Under the pieces are notes generated by a model. The model did not search any database. It saw only the letters and a list, made by a program, of their open reading frames with translations, and was not told the DNA's origin. Both the position numbers and the translations under genes were made by a program. Of a stretch of DNA of 12,584 nt, positions 6,930 to 12,584 are shown one piece after another. Numbering within the stretch: position 1 is the first letter of the stretch; each line of letters opens with the position of its first letter. Origin of the DNA: Comamonadaceae bacterium. Lineage in GTDB: Bacteria; Pseudomonadota; Gammaproteobacteria; Burkholderiales; Burkholderiaceae. The stretch spans positions 1-12,584 of the forward strand of contig CANCGU010000054.1 in assembly GCA_947377705.1 (NCBI GenBank), written 5' to 3'.

Positions 6930-7748
6930 TCAGTTTTGTACGGTTGAGTTAAAGCCGGGGCGGGGCACCATGTCCATCAACATCGAGGACATGCCGCCAT
7001 CCACCACCAGTTCGGCGGCATTCACATAAGCAGCGCGTGGGCTGGCTAAGAATGCGGCTACATCGGCAATGTCTTGTGGTTCACCCACGCGGCGGCTGGC
7101 GGTCACGGCGGCACGTTTGGCTTCAAAACCAGGCTCTTCGTAAAACTTGGCGGACAGCGGGGTGCGAATCATGCCGGGGCAAACGGCATTGCTGCGCACG
7201 CCCTGTGGCCCCCATTCCACCGCCATTTGTCGCGACATCAACAGCACGCCAGCCTTGCTGGCGCTGTAGGCGCCGCTGCTGGTTTGCGGAAACAAGCTGG
7301 CGATGGAGGCGATATGTACCAAGGCCCCCACACCCGCTTCACGCATGGGTTTGGCAAAGGTGCGTGCGCACAGCAAGTAGCCTGTGAGGTTGACGTTGAG
7401 CACATGGTTCCAATCGTCTAGGCTCACCTCGTCTAAGCCGCCTGCGCGTAATAGCCCAGCGTTGTTGATGAAGGCGTAGCAAGTGCCCAGTTCATCGGCC
7501 ACGCGTTGGGCAGCGGCTTTGACTTGGGCCTCGTGGGTCGTGTCGCAAGCGATGGAGATGGCGGTGGCACCCTGTGCATTCAGCTTGGCCGCCATGGCTT
7601 GTGAGCCTTCGGTGTTGCGGTCGAGCAGAGCGACCTTAGCGCCAGCGTCGGCCAATGCTTGTGCAATGCCTGCGCCAATGCCACTGGCTGCGCCCGTGAC
7701 CACGCAGACACGTCCTTGTAATCCCAGCCAATGTTTTTGTTCGTTCAT
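6930..7748 (-). CDS. SDR-family NAD(P)-dependent alcohol dehydrogenase, first gene of the flavoprotein operon
   Basis: Classical SDR, 272 residues from the ATG at 7746-7748. A GTG nine bases upstream is in frame but less likely, because AGGTG lies at a usable distance from the ATG. Motifs: TGAASGIG (18-25), acidic LLDRN (41-45) suggesting NAD(H), NNAG (95-98), catalytic Ser148, Tyr161 (YSASK) and Lys165, and C-terminal VVDGGMSS. It is followed after 16 bp by the KstD-like desaturase and then NIPSNAP. Oxidation of a ring alcohol to the ketone that the flavoprotein then desaturates is the simplest joint role. Together with the SDR at 3890-4708 it could give a pair specific for different stereoisomers (inference). 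It is not a recent duplicate of that SDR: the two differ through most of their length outside the motifs. Confidence 0.9.
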   Translation of the reverse strand: MNEQKHWLGLQGRVCVVTGAASGIGAGIAQALADAGAKVALLDRNTEGSQAMAAKLNAQGATAISIACDTTHEAQVKAAAQRVADELGTCYAFINNAGLLRAGGLDEVSLDDWNHVLNVNLTGYLLCARTFAKPMREAGVGALVHIASIASLFPQTSSGAYSASKAGVLLMSRQMAVEWGPQGVRSNAVCPGMIRTPLSAKFYEEPGFEAKRAAVTASRRVGEPQDIADVAAFLASPRAAYVNAAELVVDGGMSSMLMDMVPRPGFNSTVQN

Positions 7749-7750
7749 CG

Positions 7751-7772
7751 TCAGCACCTGTTGAAGTGCTGA
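7751..7772. promoter_or_regulatory. Perfect inverted repeat overlapping the SDR ribosome-binding region
   Basis: Arms TCAGCAC (7751-7757) and GTGCTGA (7766-7772) are perfectly complementary around an eight-base spacer, two bases upstream of the SDR ATG at 7748. On the minus-strand transcript the arm nearest the start overlaps the AGGTG Shine-Dalgarno. It could be an RNA hairpin that hides the ribosome-binding site, or a DNA operator for the divergent AraC regulator. Confidence 0.4.
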
Positions 7773-7801
7773 TAGTTTGTGGGGCGGGCTTGTTTTTAAA
7801 T

Positions 7802-7830
7802 TTGACGAATCCTGCAGTCACTAGGACAAT
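7802..7830 (+). promoter_or_regulatory. Sigma-70-type promoter candidate for the araC-family gene
   Basis: A -35 TTGACG (7802-7807) and a -10 GACAAT (7825-7830) are separated by exactly 17 bases. Predicted initiation near 7836-7838 would leave a leader of about 22 bases before the ATG at 7860, and would exclude the upstream in-frame ATG at 7833 as a start. Only sequence match; five of six and four of six consensus bases. Confidence 0.5.
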
Positions 7831-7859
7831 TCATGCATAGTCGCCTAGGAGTAACCCTG

Positions 7860-8762
7860 ATGAAAAGTTCAATCCCCCGCTATGACTTGTATGGCGATCA
7901 GCAGCAAAGCGGCTGGATCAACTCATTCCAGTTTGAGTGGATACCTGTGCGTTCATCCCCTTACAACTTTGACATTCGCCCGCACACGCACGATGCGTTT
8001 ATTCAAATTTTGTATCTCACGCAAGGCGAAGGCGAGGTCTTGATCAACGATGCGCGTTACCAGGTGAGCAGTCCGGCATTGATTCTGGTACCTGCCCAAA
8101 ACGTGCATGCGTTTCGCTTCAGTGCCAGCATTGACGGGCCTGTGGTGACGGCCTCTCAAAAATCATTGGAGTCGATGGCGGCGGTGGTGATGCCCGAATT
8201 GGTCTCGGTGCTGCGTAAGCCTGCAGTGCTGCAACTGGATGAGTCCAGTCGTCATGCCGAGGCGTTGATGCCTTTGTTTTTAGGCATCGAGCGCGAATGG
8301 CGTGTGCATGCTGTGGGGCAGGTGGCAGCAGGCATGTCGCTGGTGGTGGCCTTGTTGGTGCAAGTGGCTCGTTTGAGCAATGTGCTGGAGCCAACGCCCA
8401 TGGCACATAACTCACGCAAGGCGCAGCAGATTGAAAAATTTCGTGCGATGGTGGATGCGCATTTTCGAGAGCGTCGACCTATTGAAGACTACGCGAGTGA
8501 AATGGGTTTGACGGCGGGACACCTCACGCGTCTATGTCGTGAGGTTTTGAATGTGTCCAGCCAAGATGTGGTGAATGCACGCATCTTGCATGAGGCCCAG
8601 CGAGAGTTGGTTTACTCAACAGATGGCATCAAACAGATTGCCAATTTGGTGGGCTTTGTCGATGAAGCTTACTTCACACGTTTTTTTCGCAAGCACACAG
8701 GACTCGCGCCTTCTGAGTTCCGTGCCCGTGCCTTGTCATCCATGCACACCAAGTTGGCCTGA
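7860..8762 (+). CDS. AraC-family transcriptional regulator, PobR-like
   Basis: 300 residues. The N-terminal half is a cupin-type ligand-binding domain with PHTHDAFIQILYLTQGEG (41-58) and PALILVPAQNVHAF (72-85). The C-terminal about 100 residues form the AraC DNA-binding domain with two helix-turn-helix units: YASEMGLTAGHLTRLCRE (211-228) and the family signature around IKQIANLVGFVDEAYFTRFF (257-276), then GLAPSEFR. The layout and the opening MKSSIPRYDLYG resemble PobR-type activators, which respond to 4-hydroxybenzoate or related acids. The start chosen has AGGAG about nine bases upstream. An ATG at 7833 is in frame but has no ribosome site. Divergent from the SDR-flavoprotein-NIPSNAP operon, which it probably activates. 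The effector is not readable; 4-hydroxybenzoate or a 4-oxo/4-hydroxy cyclohexane acid would fit. Confidence 0.9.
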   Translation: MKSSIPRYDLYGDQQQSGWINSFQFEWIPVRSSPYNFDIRPHTHDAFIQILYLTQGEGEVLINDARYQVSSPALILVPAQNVHAFRFSASIDGPVVTASQKSLESMAAVVMPELVSVLRKPAVLQLDESSRHAEALMPLFLGIEREWRVHAVGQVAAGMSLVVALLVQVARLSNVLEPTPMAHNSRKAQQIEKFRAMVDAHFRERRPIEDYASEMGLTAGHLTRLCREVLNVSSQDVVNARILHEAQRELVYSTDGIKQIANLVGFVDEAYFTRFFRKHTGLAPSEFRARALSSMHTKLA

Positions 8763-8765
8763 GGC

Positions 8766-9272
8766 TTATTCCTCGTCGCTGCTGGGTTCGACCGACTGGT
8801 CAATTTTTTCCATGTTGTCGAGCAGCTTCAACAGGTAGTGCAGGGTGTGGGTCAGGTCGCCGGTGGAGAAGTCGGTCAGCGCAGCTTCGTAGTACGCGCG
8901 AATTTTGGGTTGCGCATCTTGTTCCCAAATTTTGCGACCGTGCTTGGTCATCGTCACGCGTTTGGCTCTGCGGTCGCGCGTGTCCGCTAGCAGTTCGATG
9001 TGACCATCGCGCTCCATGCGTCCAATTTGCCCCGACAAGTTCTGACGACTCACCTTCAAGTACCGCGCCAAATCGCCCACACTCATGCCGCCCTCTGCAT
9101 CGGTGCGTGAGAGGGCGCCCAGTACCGCCCATTGTTGAGTGGTGAGACCTTCTTTCTCAACAGCTCGGGTGCCAGTTTTGTGCAACATGTTGGCACACTG
9201 ATACAGACGAAAGAACAATCTATTGGCTAATTCCATTCGTGCCGAATCGTTATTTTCTTTAGGGTAAACCAT
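8766..9272 (-). CDS. badR: MarR-family regulator, BadR-like repressor of cyclohexanecarboxylate genes
   Basis: 168 residues with a MarR winged helix-turn-helix fold. The N-terminal dimerisation helix is MELANRLFFRLYQCANML (13-30). The wHTH has TTQQWAVLGAL (44-54), MSVGDLARYL (63-72) and recognition helix VSRQNLSGQIGRMERDG (74-90), with the wing DTRDRRAKRVTMT (97-109). The C-terminus ends in an acidic SSDEE. It is divergent from badH-badI-aliB-aliA, the same partnership as BadR in Rhodopseudomonas palustris, where BadR represses these genes and is released by a pathway CoA ester. The symbol is therefore by synteny plus family, not by residue-level proof. The gene ends three bases from the convergent araC gene with no room for a separate terminator. 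Confidence 0.85.
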   Translation of the reverse strand: MVYPKENNDSARMELANRLFFRLYQCANMLHKTGTRAVEKEGLTTQQWAVLGALSRTDAEGGMSVGDLARYLKVSRQNLSGQIGRMERDGHIELLADTRDRRAKRVTMTKHGRKIWEQDAQPKIRAYYEAALTDFSTGDLTHTLHYLLKLLDNMEKIDQSVEPSSDEE

Positions 9273-9411
9273 GGTATTTTGTTCGAAAAAATGCTTGCGA
9301 AGGTATTTGCGCTTGACGTAATATACGACAACACATTGACATAAATGCAGAATTTAAAACTGCATGATGTTGATGCAAAGCATAACAACCTTGCCAACCC
9401 TGGAGAGCAGC
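9273..9411. promoter_or_regulatory. badR-badH divergent control region
   Basis: 139 bp between divergent genes, AT rich. Plus strand: TTGCGA (9295-9300), 18 bases, then TAATAT (9319-9324), a moderate promoter for badH whose -10 lies inside the palindrome at 9313-9331. A perfect -35 hexamer TTGACA occurs at 9336-9341 but has no good -10 at 16-18 bases. Minus strand: TATATT (plus 9320-9325) can serve as a -10 for badR. An operator here would control both directions, allowing autoregulation. In-frame ATGs at 9364-9375 upstream of badH have no ribosome site and are unlikely starts. Confidence 0.6.
9313..9331. promoter_or_regulatory. 19-bp imperfect palindrome, candidate BadR operator
   Basis: Left arm TTGACGTA (9313-9320), spacer ATA, right arm TACGACAA (9324-9331). 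Seven of eight arm positions pair; only the fourth is mismatched. Size and symmetry suit a MarR-family dimer. It overlaps the best -10 candidates of both divergent genes, as expected of a repressor site. Confidence 0.6.
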
Positions 9412-10179
9412 ATGCCCAAATTGAAAGACAAAACCGTCATCGTCACCGGAGGTGCCGGTGGCATCGGTGGCGCCACTTGCCGTCGCTTCGCCGCAGAGGG
9501 CGCCAAGGTCGCGGTGTTCGACATGAACATGCAAGCGGCCCAAAAAGTGGCCGATGAGATCAAGGCCAGTGGCGGTGTTGCCGTTGCCTTCGAATGCGAC
9601 ATCACAGATCGAGCAGCTGTGGATGCAGCGGTCGCCGCCACGGTTGCACAACTGGGCCCGATTGACGTGTTGGTCAACAACGCGGGCTGGGACGTGTTCA
9701 AGCCCTTCACCAAAACTACACCCGATCAGTGGGAGCGTTTGATCGCCATCAACTTGACGGGCGCTTTGCACATGCACCACGCCGTGTTGCCTGGTATGGC
9801 AGCTCGCAAGTGTGGGCGCATCGTCAACATTTCGTCTGACGCTGCGCGCGTGGGCTCCTCAGGCGAAGCTGTCTATGCGGCTTGCAAGGGAGGCTTGGTT
9901 GCGTTCTCTAAAACTATTGCCCGCGAACACGCACGTCACGGCATCACCGTCAACGTGGTTTGCCCAGGCCCCACGGACACAGCGTTGTTTGCCGAGTACA
10001 AAGAAGGCGCAGGCAACCCTGAGAAGTTGATGGAAGCCTTCACCCGCGCCATTCCCTTGGGGCGCATCGGTCAACCCGAAGATCTGCCGGGTGCAATTGT
10101 CTTTTTTGCCAGCGACGACGCGGCTTTCATCACGGGTCAAGTCCTCAGCGTGTCTGGTGGTTTGACGATGAATGGCTAA
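9412..10179 (+). CDS. badH: 2-hydroxycyclohexanecarboxyl-CoA dehydrogenase (SDR)
   Basis: Oxidises 2-hydroxycyclohexanecarboxyl-CoA to the 2-keto thioester with NAD+. 255 residues, the length I recall for R. palustris BadH. SDR motifs: TGGAGGIG (12-19), acidic VFDMN (35-39) indicating NAD(H), NNAG (89-92), catalytic Ser142, Tyr155 (YAACK) and Lys159, and C-terminal SVSGGLTMNG. The start at 9412 has a GGAGAG Shine-Dalgarno; a 16-codon upstream extension is rejected because it lacks one. It precedes badI by 32 bp and is divergent from the BadR-like gene. Other SDRs look similar in isolation; the placement directly before a clear BadI makes the assignment strong. Confidence 0.9.
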   Translation: MPKLKDKTVIVTGGAGGIGGATCRRFAAEGAKVAVFDMNMQAAQKVADEIKASGGVAVAFECDITDRAAVDAAVAATVAQLGPIDVLVNNAGWDVFKPFTKTTPDQWERLIAINLTGALHMHHAVLPGMAARKCGRIVNISSDAARVGSSGEAVYAACKGGLVAFSKTIAREHARHGITVNVVCPGPTDTALFAEYKEGAGNPEKLMEAFTRAIPLGRIGQPEDLPGAIVFFASDDAAFITGQVLSVSGGLTMNG

Positions 10180-10211
10180 AAAATCTCCAATCCCAATTCA
10201 GAAAGACTCTC

Positions 10212-10994
10212 ATGAACTTTGAAGACATCCTTTACGAAAACCGCAACGGCGTGGCCTGGATCACGATCAACCGCCCGGACAAGATGAACGCGTTCCGCGG
10301 CACCACCTGCGACGAGATCATCAAGGCGCTGAACAAGGCGGGCTACGACCGCAGCGTGGGCGCCATTGTGTTGGCAGGCGCGGGCGAGCGTGCTTTTTGC
10401 ACAGGCGGTGACCAATCGGCCCACGACGGCAACTACGACGGTCGCGGCACCATCGGCTTGCCCATGGAAGAGTTGCACGACGCCATTCGCAACGTACCCA
10501 AGCCGGTGATTGCACGCGTGCAAGGTTTTGCCATCGGTGGCGGTAACGTGTTGTGCACGATTTGTGACTTGACGATTTGTTCTGACAAAGCCGTGTTTGG
10601 CCAAGTTGGCCCCAAGATGGGTTCGGTCGATCCTGGCTACGGCACCGCCTTTTTGGCGCGCGTGGTGGGGGAGAAAAAAGCCCGCGAAATTTGGTACCTC
10701 AACCGCCGCTACACCGGTGCAGAAGCTGTGGCCATGGGCTTGGCCAACGTGTGCGTGCCACACGACCAACTCGACGCCGAAGTGCAAAAGTGGGGTGAAG
10801 AAATTTGCGAACGCAGCCCAACCGCCTTGGCCATTGCCAAGCGCAGCTTCAACGCCGACACAGCACACCAAGCCGGCATTGCAGGCTTGGGCATGTACGC
10901 CCTCAAGCTGTACTACGACACCGATGAATCACGCGAAGGCGTGAATGCGCTCAAAGATAAGCGCAAGCCTGAGTTCCGTAAATACGCCAAGTAA
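10212..10994 (+). CDS. badI: 2-ketocyclohexanecarboxyl-CoA hydrolase
   Basis: Opens the six-membered ring of 2-ketocyclohexanecarboxyl-CoA by hydrolysis to give pimeloyl-CoA. It belongs to the crotonase superfamily and is close to MenB (dihydroxynaphthoyl-CoA synthase), running a retro-Dieckmann reaction where MenB runs the Dieckmann direction. 260 residues. Seen: oxyanion-hole elements TGGDQ (64-68) and IGGGN (108-112), the MenB-like VDPGYGTAFLAR (139-150) with Asp140, and the C-terminal LYYDTDESREG (233-243) holding the tyrosine region equivalent to that in MenB. A MenB function is unlikely because the neighbours are cyclohexanecarboxylate genes and not menaquinone genes. Ribosome site is the modest AGAAAGA. 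Confidence 0.92.
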   Translation: MNFEDILYENRNGVAWITINRPDKMNAFRGTTCDEIIKALNKAGYDRSVGAIVLAGAGERAFCTGGDQSAHDGNYDGRGTIGLPMEELHDAIRNVPKPVIARVQGFAIGGGNVLCTICDLTICSDKAVFGQVGPKMGSVDPGYGTAFLARVVGEKKAREIWYLNRRYTGAEAVAMGLANVCVPHDQLDAEVQKWGEEICERSPTALAIAKRSFNADTAHQAGIAGLGMYALKLYYDTDESREGVNALKDKRKPEFRKYAK

Positions 10995-11018
10995 TCCGCC
11001 CCACCAAGGAGCCCTGTG

Positions 11019-12176
11019 ATGAATCCGAATCCCTATATTGACGAAGACCTGCAAGCCTTGGCTGAAACCGTGCGTCGATTTGCCGACGAACGCGTGAAGC
11101 CTGGTTTTTTAGAGCGCGACAAAACCCGCGTGCTTGACCGTGCGCTTTTGCGTGAAATGGGTGCGCTTGGATTCATTTGCCCTGAGCTGCCCGAAGCGTT
11201 TGGCGGTTTGGGTATGGGTTGCTTGGCCGCTGGTGTGATTCACGAAGAAATTGCCTGTGCTGATTTGAGCTTTTCGTACCTGAACTTGTTGGCTTCTTTG
11301 AATGGCCAAATTTTGTCCAAGTACGGCAACCCTGAAGTGGTGGCGCCTTGGTTGAAAAAGCTCACCCAAGGCGAAGCCATTTGCGCGATTGCGCTGACGG
11401 AGCCACGCGGCGGTTCAGACGCTGCCAACTTGCGTTTACGCATCGAGCGTGATGGCGACTTCTATGTCATCAACGGTGAAAAAACTTCGATTTCTGCGGC
11501 AGACCAAGCGGACATCAGCGTTGTGTTTGGCCGTACCGGCACGCCAGAAGATGGGGCGCATGGCGTGACCGCTTTGCTCGTGCCCATGGACACACCGGGC
11601 TTGACCACTAACCGTTTTGATTGCCATGGGCAACGCGCCATTGGGCGCGGCTCCATCTTCTTTGAAAACGTGCGTGTGCCTGTGAACCACCGCTTGGGCG
11701 ATGAGAACAAAGGTTTTGTGCAAGTCATGCACGGCTTCGATTTCTCGCGCTCACTCATTGGCTTGCAGGTGTTGGCGGTGGCGCGTGTGGCCTTGGACGA
11801 AACATGGGAATACATCACCCAGCGTCAGGCCTTTGGCCAACCGCTGTCGGCCTTCCAAGGGGTCACCCATCCACTTGCGCAATTCGACACCGAAGTGGAA
11901 GGTGCGCGTCTGTTGTGCTTGCAAGGTTTGTGGCTCAAAGACAAGGGTTTACCTCATACCGCAGAAGCGGGCATGGCCAAGTGGTGGGGCCCCAAACTGG
12001 CCTACGATGTGATTCACCAATGCTTGCTGTGCTACGGCCACGGGGGTTACGACCGAGGTCTGATGGAACAACGCTTGCGTGATGTGCTGGGCTTTCAGAT
12101 TGGCGACGGAACCGCGCAAATCATGAAGACCATCATTGCCCGCACGCGTGCAGGACGCAAGTTCGTTCCTGCTTAA
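11019..12176 (+). CDS. aliB: Cyclohexanecarboxyl-CoA dehydrogenase (acyl-CoA dehydrogenase family)
   Basis: Converts cyclohexanecarboxyl-CoA to cyclohex-1-ene-1-carboxyl-CoA, passing electrons to electron-transfer flavoprotein. 385 residues from the ATG at 11019; a GTG directly before it is in frame, but AAGGAG is spaced best for the ATG. Acyl-CoA dehydrogenase signatures: FAD/substrate loop CAIALTEPRGGSDAAN (122-137), INGEKTSIS (151-159), RQAFGQPLSAFQ (269-280) and the C-terminal YGHGGYDRGLMEQRLRDV (339-356). At the catalytic-base position of medium- and short-chain enzymes (Glu in EGT) this protein has Asp363, in IGDGTAQI. An Asp base has been discussed for alicyclic acyl-CoA dehydrogenases, so this supports the ring substrate. 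It follows badI by 24 bp and precedes aliA. Confidence 0.87.
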   Translation: MNPNPYIDEDLQALAETVRRFADERVKPGFLERDKTRVLDRALLREMGALGFICPELPEAFGGLGMGCLAAGVIHEEIACADLSFSYLNLLASLNGQILSKYGNPEVVAPWLKKLTQGEAICAIALTEPRGGSDAANLRLRIERDGDFYVINGEKTSISAADQADISVVFGRTGTPEDGAHGVTALLVPMDTPGLTTNRFDCHGQRAIGRGSIFFENVRVPVNHRLGDENKGFVQVMHGFDFSRSLIGLQVLAVARVALDETWEYITQRQAFGQPLSAFQGVTHPLAQFDTEVEGARLLCLQGLWLKDKGLPHTAEAGMAKWWGPKLAYDVIHQCLLCYGHGGYDRGLMEQRLRDVLGFQIGDGTAQIMKTIIARTRAGRKFVPA

Positions 12177-12225
12177 AGCGCTGATTTAAAAAAATATAAA
12201 ACCCATACCCACTGAGGAGACAACT

Positions 12226-12584
12226 ATGGAATTCGATGCAGTCTTAATCGCCCCACGTCGCGCGCACAGCGTCGCCAAAGGTTTTTGGCATGACCGCACC
12301 ATCAACGATGACCTCGACGCCTGTGTCGCAGCCTGCCCTGATAAAACCGCACTCACGGCGGTGCAGGCGGAAGGCGGCGCGGTGACACGCTTCACCTACC
12401 GCGAGTTGTCCAACATGGCTGACCGCGTGGCGATTGGCCTGACCCAGCTCGGTGTTCGTCAAAACGACATCGTGGCCTGCCAGTTGCCCAACTGGTGGCA
12501 GTTCACGGTCACCTATTTGGCATGCTCACGCATCGGCGCGGTGATGAACCCTTTGATGCACATCTTCCGTGAGCGGGAGTTGTC
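12226..12584 (+). CDS. aliA: Cyclohexanecarboxylate-CoA ligase (AMP-binding, partial, C-terminus outside window)
   Basis: The first 119 residues of an acyl-CoA synthetase of the adenylate-forming superfamily, which would activate cyclohexanecarboxylate with ATP and CoA. Visible is the N-terminal part of the AMP-binding domain: FTYRELSNMADRVAIGLTQ, and VRQNDIVACQLPNWWQF followed by the small-residue segment YLACSRIGAVMNPLMHIFRE. The P-loop and other AMP motifs lie beyond the window. The ATG at 12226 has a strong GAGGAGA Shine-Dalgarno. The 49-bp gap after aliB is A-rich with no hairpin. The assignment to AliA depends on the operon and on the general look of the N-terminus; another carboxylate ligase is possible. 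Confidence 0.8.
   Translation, partial: MEFDAVLIAPRRAHSVAKGFWHDRTINDDLDACVAACPDKTALTAVQAEGGAVTRFTYRELSNMADRVAIGLTQLGVRQNDIVACQLPNWWQFTVTYLACSRIGAVMNPLMHIFREREL

Noticed and set aside
7821..7850. Direct repeat CTAGGA (7821-7826 and 7845-7850) as an AraC binding site
   Set aside because: Only six bases, and the second copy is explained by the ribosome-binding site of the AraC-family gene.
10176..10871. A 231-codon open frame on the minus strand
   Set aside because: Antisense shadow of badI, which has all its motifs; the shadow has no known domain.
10212..10994. BadI as MenB (naphthoate synthase)
   Set aside because: The families share active-site motifs, but the surrounding badH, aliB and aliA genes fit ring cleavage and no menaquinone genes are present.

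Overview
The window looks like part of a Burkholderiales chromosome (Betaproteobacteria, probably Comamonadaceae; genus not resolved). The reasons are the fairly GC-rich coding sequence, the tight same-strand operons, and a Liv-type ABC transporter next to catabolic genes. It appears to be a catabolic island for alicyclic (cyclohexane-ring) carboxylic acids. Nearly every base is coding. The two longest non-coding stretches are 4709-4874 and 9273-9411, and both carry inverted repeats. I see no rRNA, tRNA, insertion sequence, integrase or CRISPR array.

Left part, minus strand (7748 down to 1): an SDR dehydrogenase (6930-7748), a ketosteroid-dehydrogenase-like flavoprotein (5207-6913) and a small NIPSNAP-family protein (4875-5210) form one tight operon. 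After a 166-bp AT-rich gap come a second SDR (3890-4708) and a complete branched-chain-amino-acid-type ABC importer: livH, livM, livG, livF and a binding-protein gene cut by the window edge. A PobR-like AraC regulator (7860-8762) is divergent from the first operon.

Right part, plus strand (9412 to the end): badH, badI, aliB and the start of aliA, which together form the CoA-dependent cyclohexanecarboxylate ring-opening pathway known from Rhodopseudomonas palustris. A BadR-like MarR regulator (8766-9272) is divergent from it. A 19-bp imperfect palindrome in the badR-badH gap is a good operator candidate. The predicted chain is: AliA activates cyclohexanecarboxylate to its CoA thioester, AliB desaturates it to the 1-ene, a hydratase outside the window (BadK type) hydrates it, BadH oxidises the 2-hydroxy group, and BadI opens the ring to pimeloyl-CoA.

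The two regulators lie tail to tail in the middle and each faces outward to its own operon. My main inference is that the left operon is a second, non-CoA branch. SDR enzymes would oxidise hydroxycyclohexanecarboxylates to the ketone, and the KstD-like flavoprotein would desaturate the 4-oxo ring toward 4-hydroxybenzoate, with the Liv system as importer. That assignment rests on family, retained active-site residues and context, not on proof.
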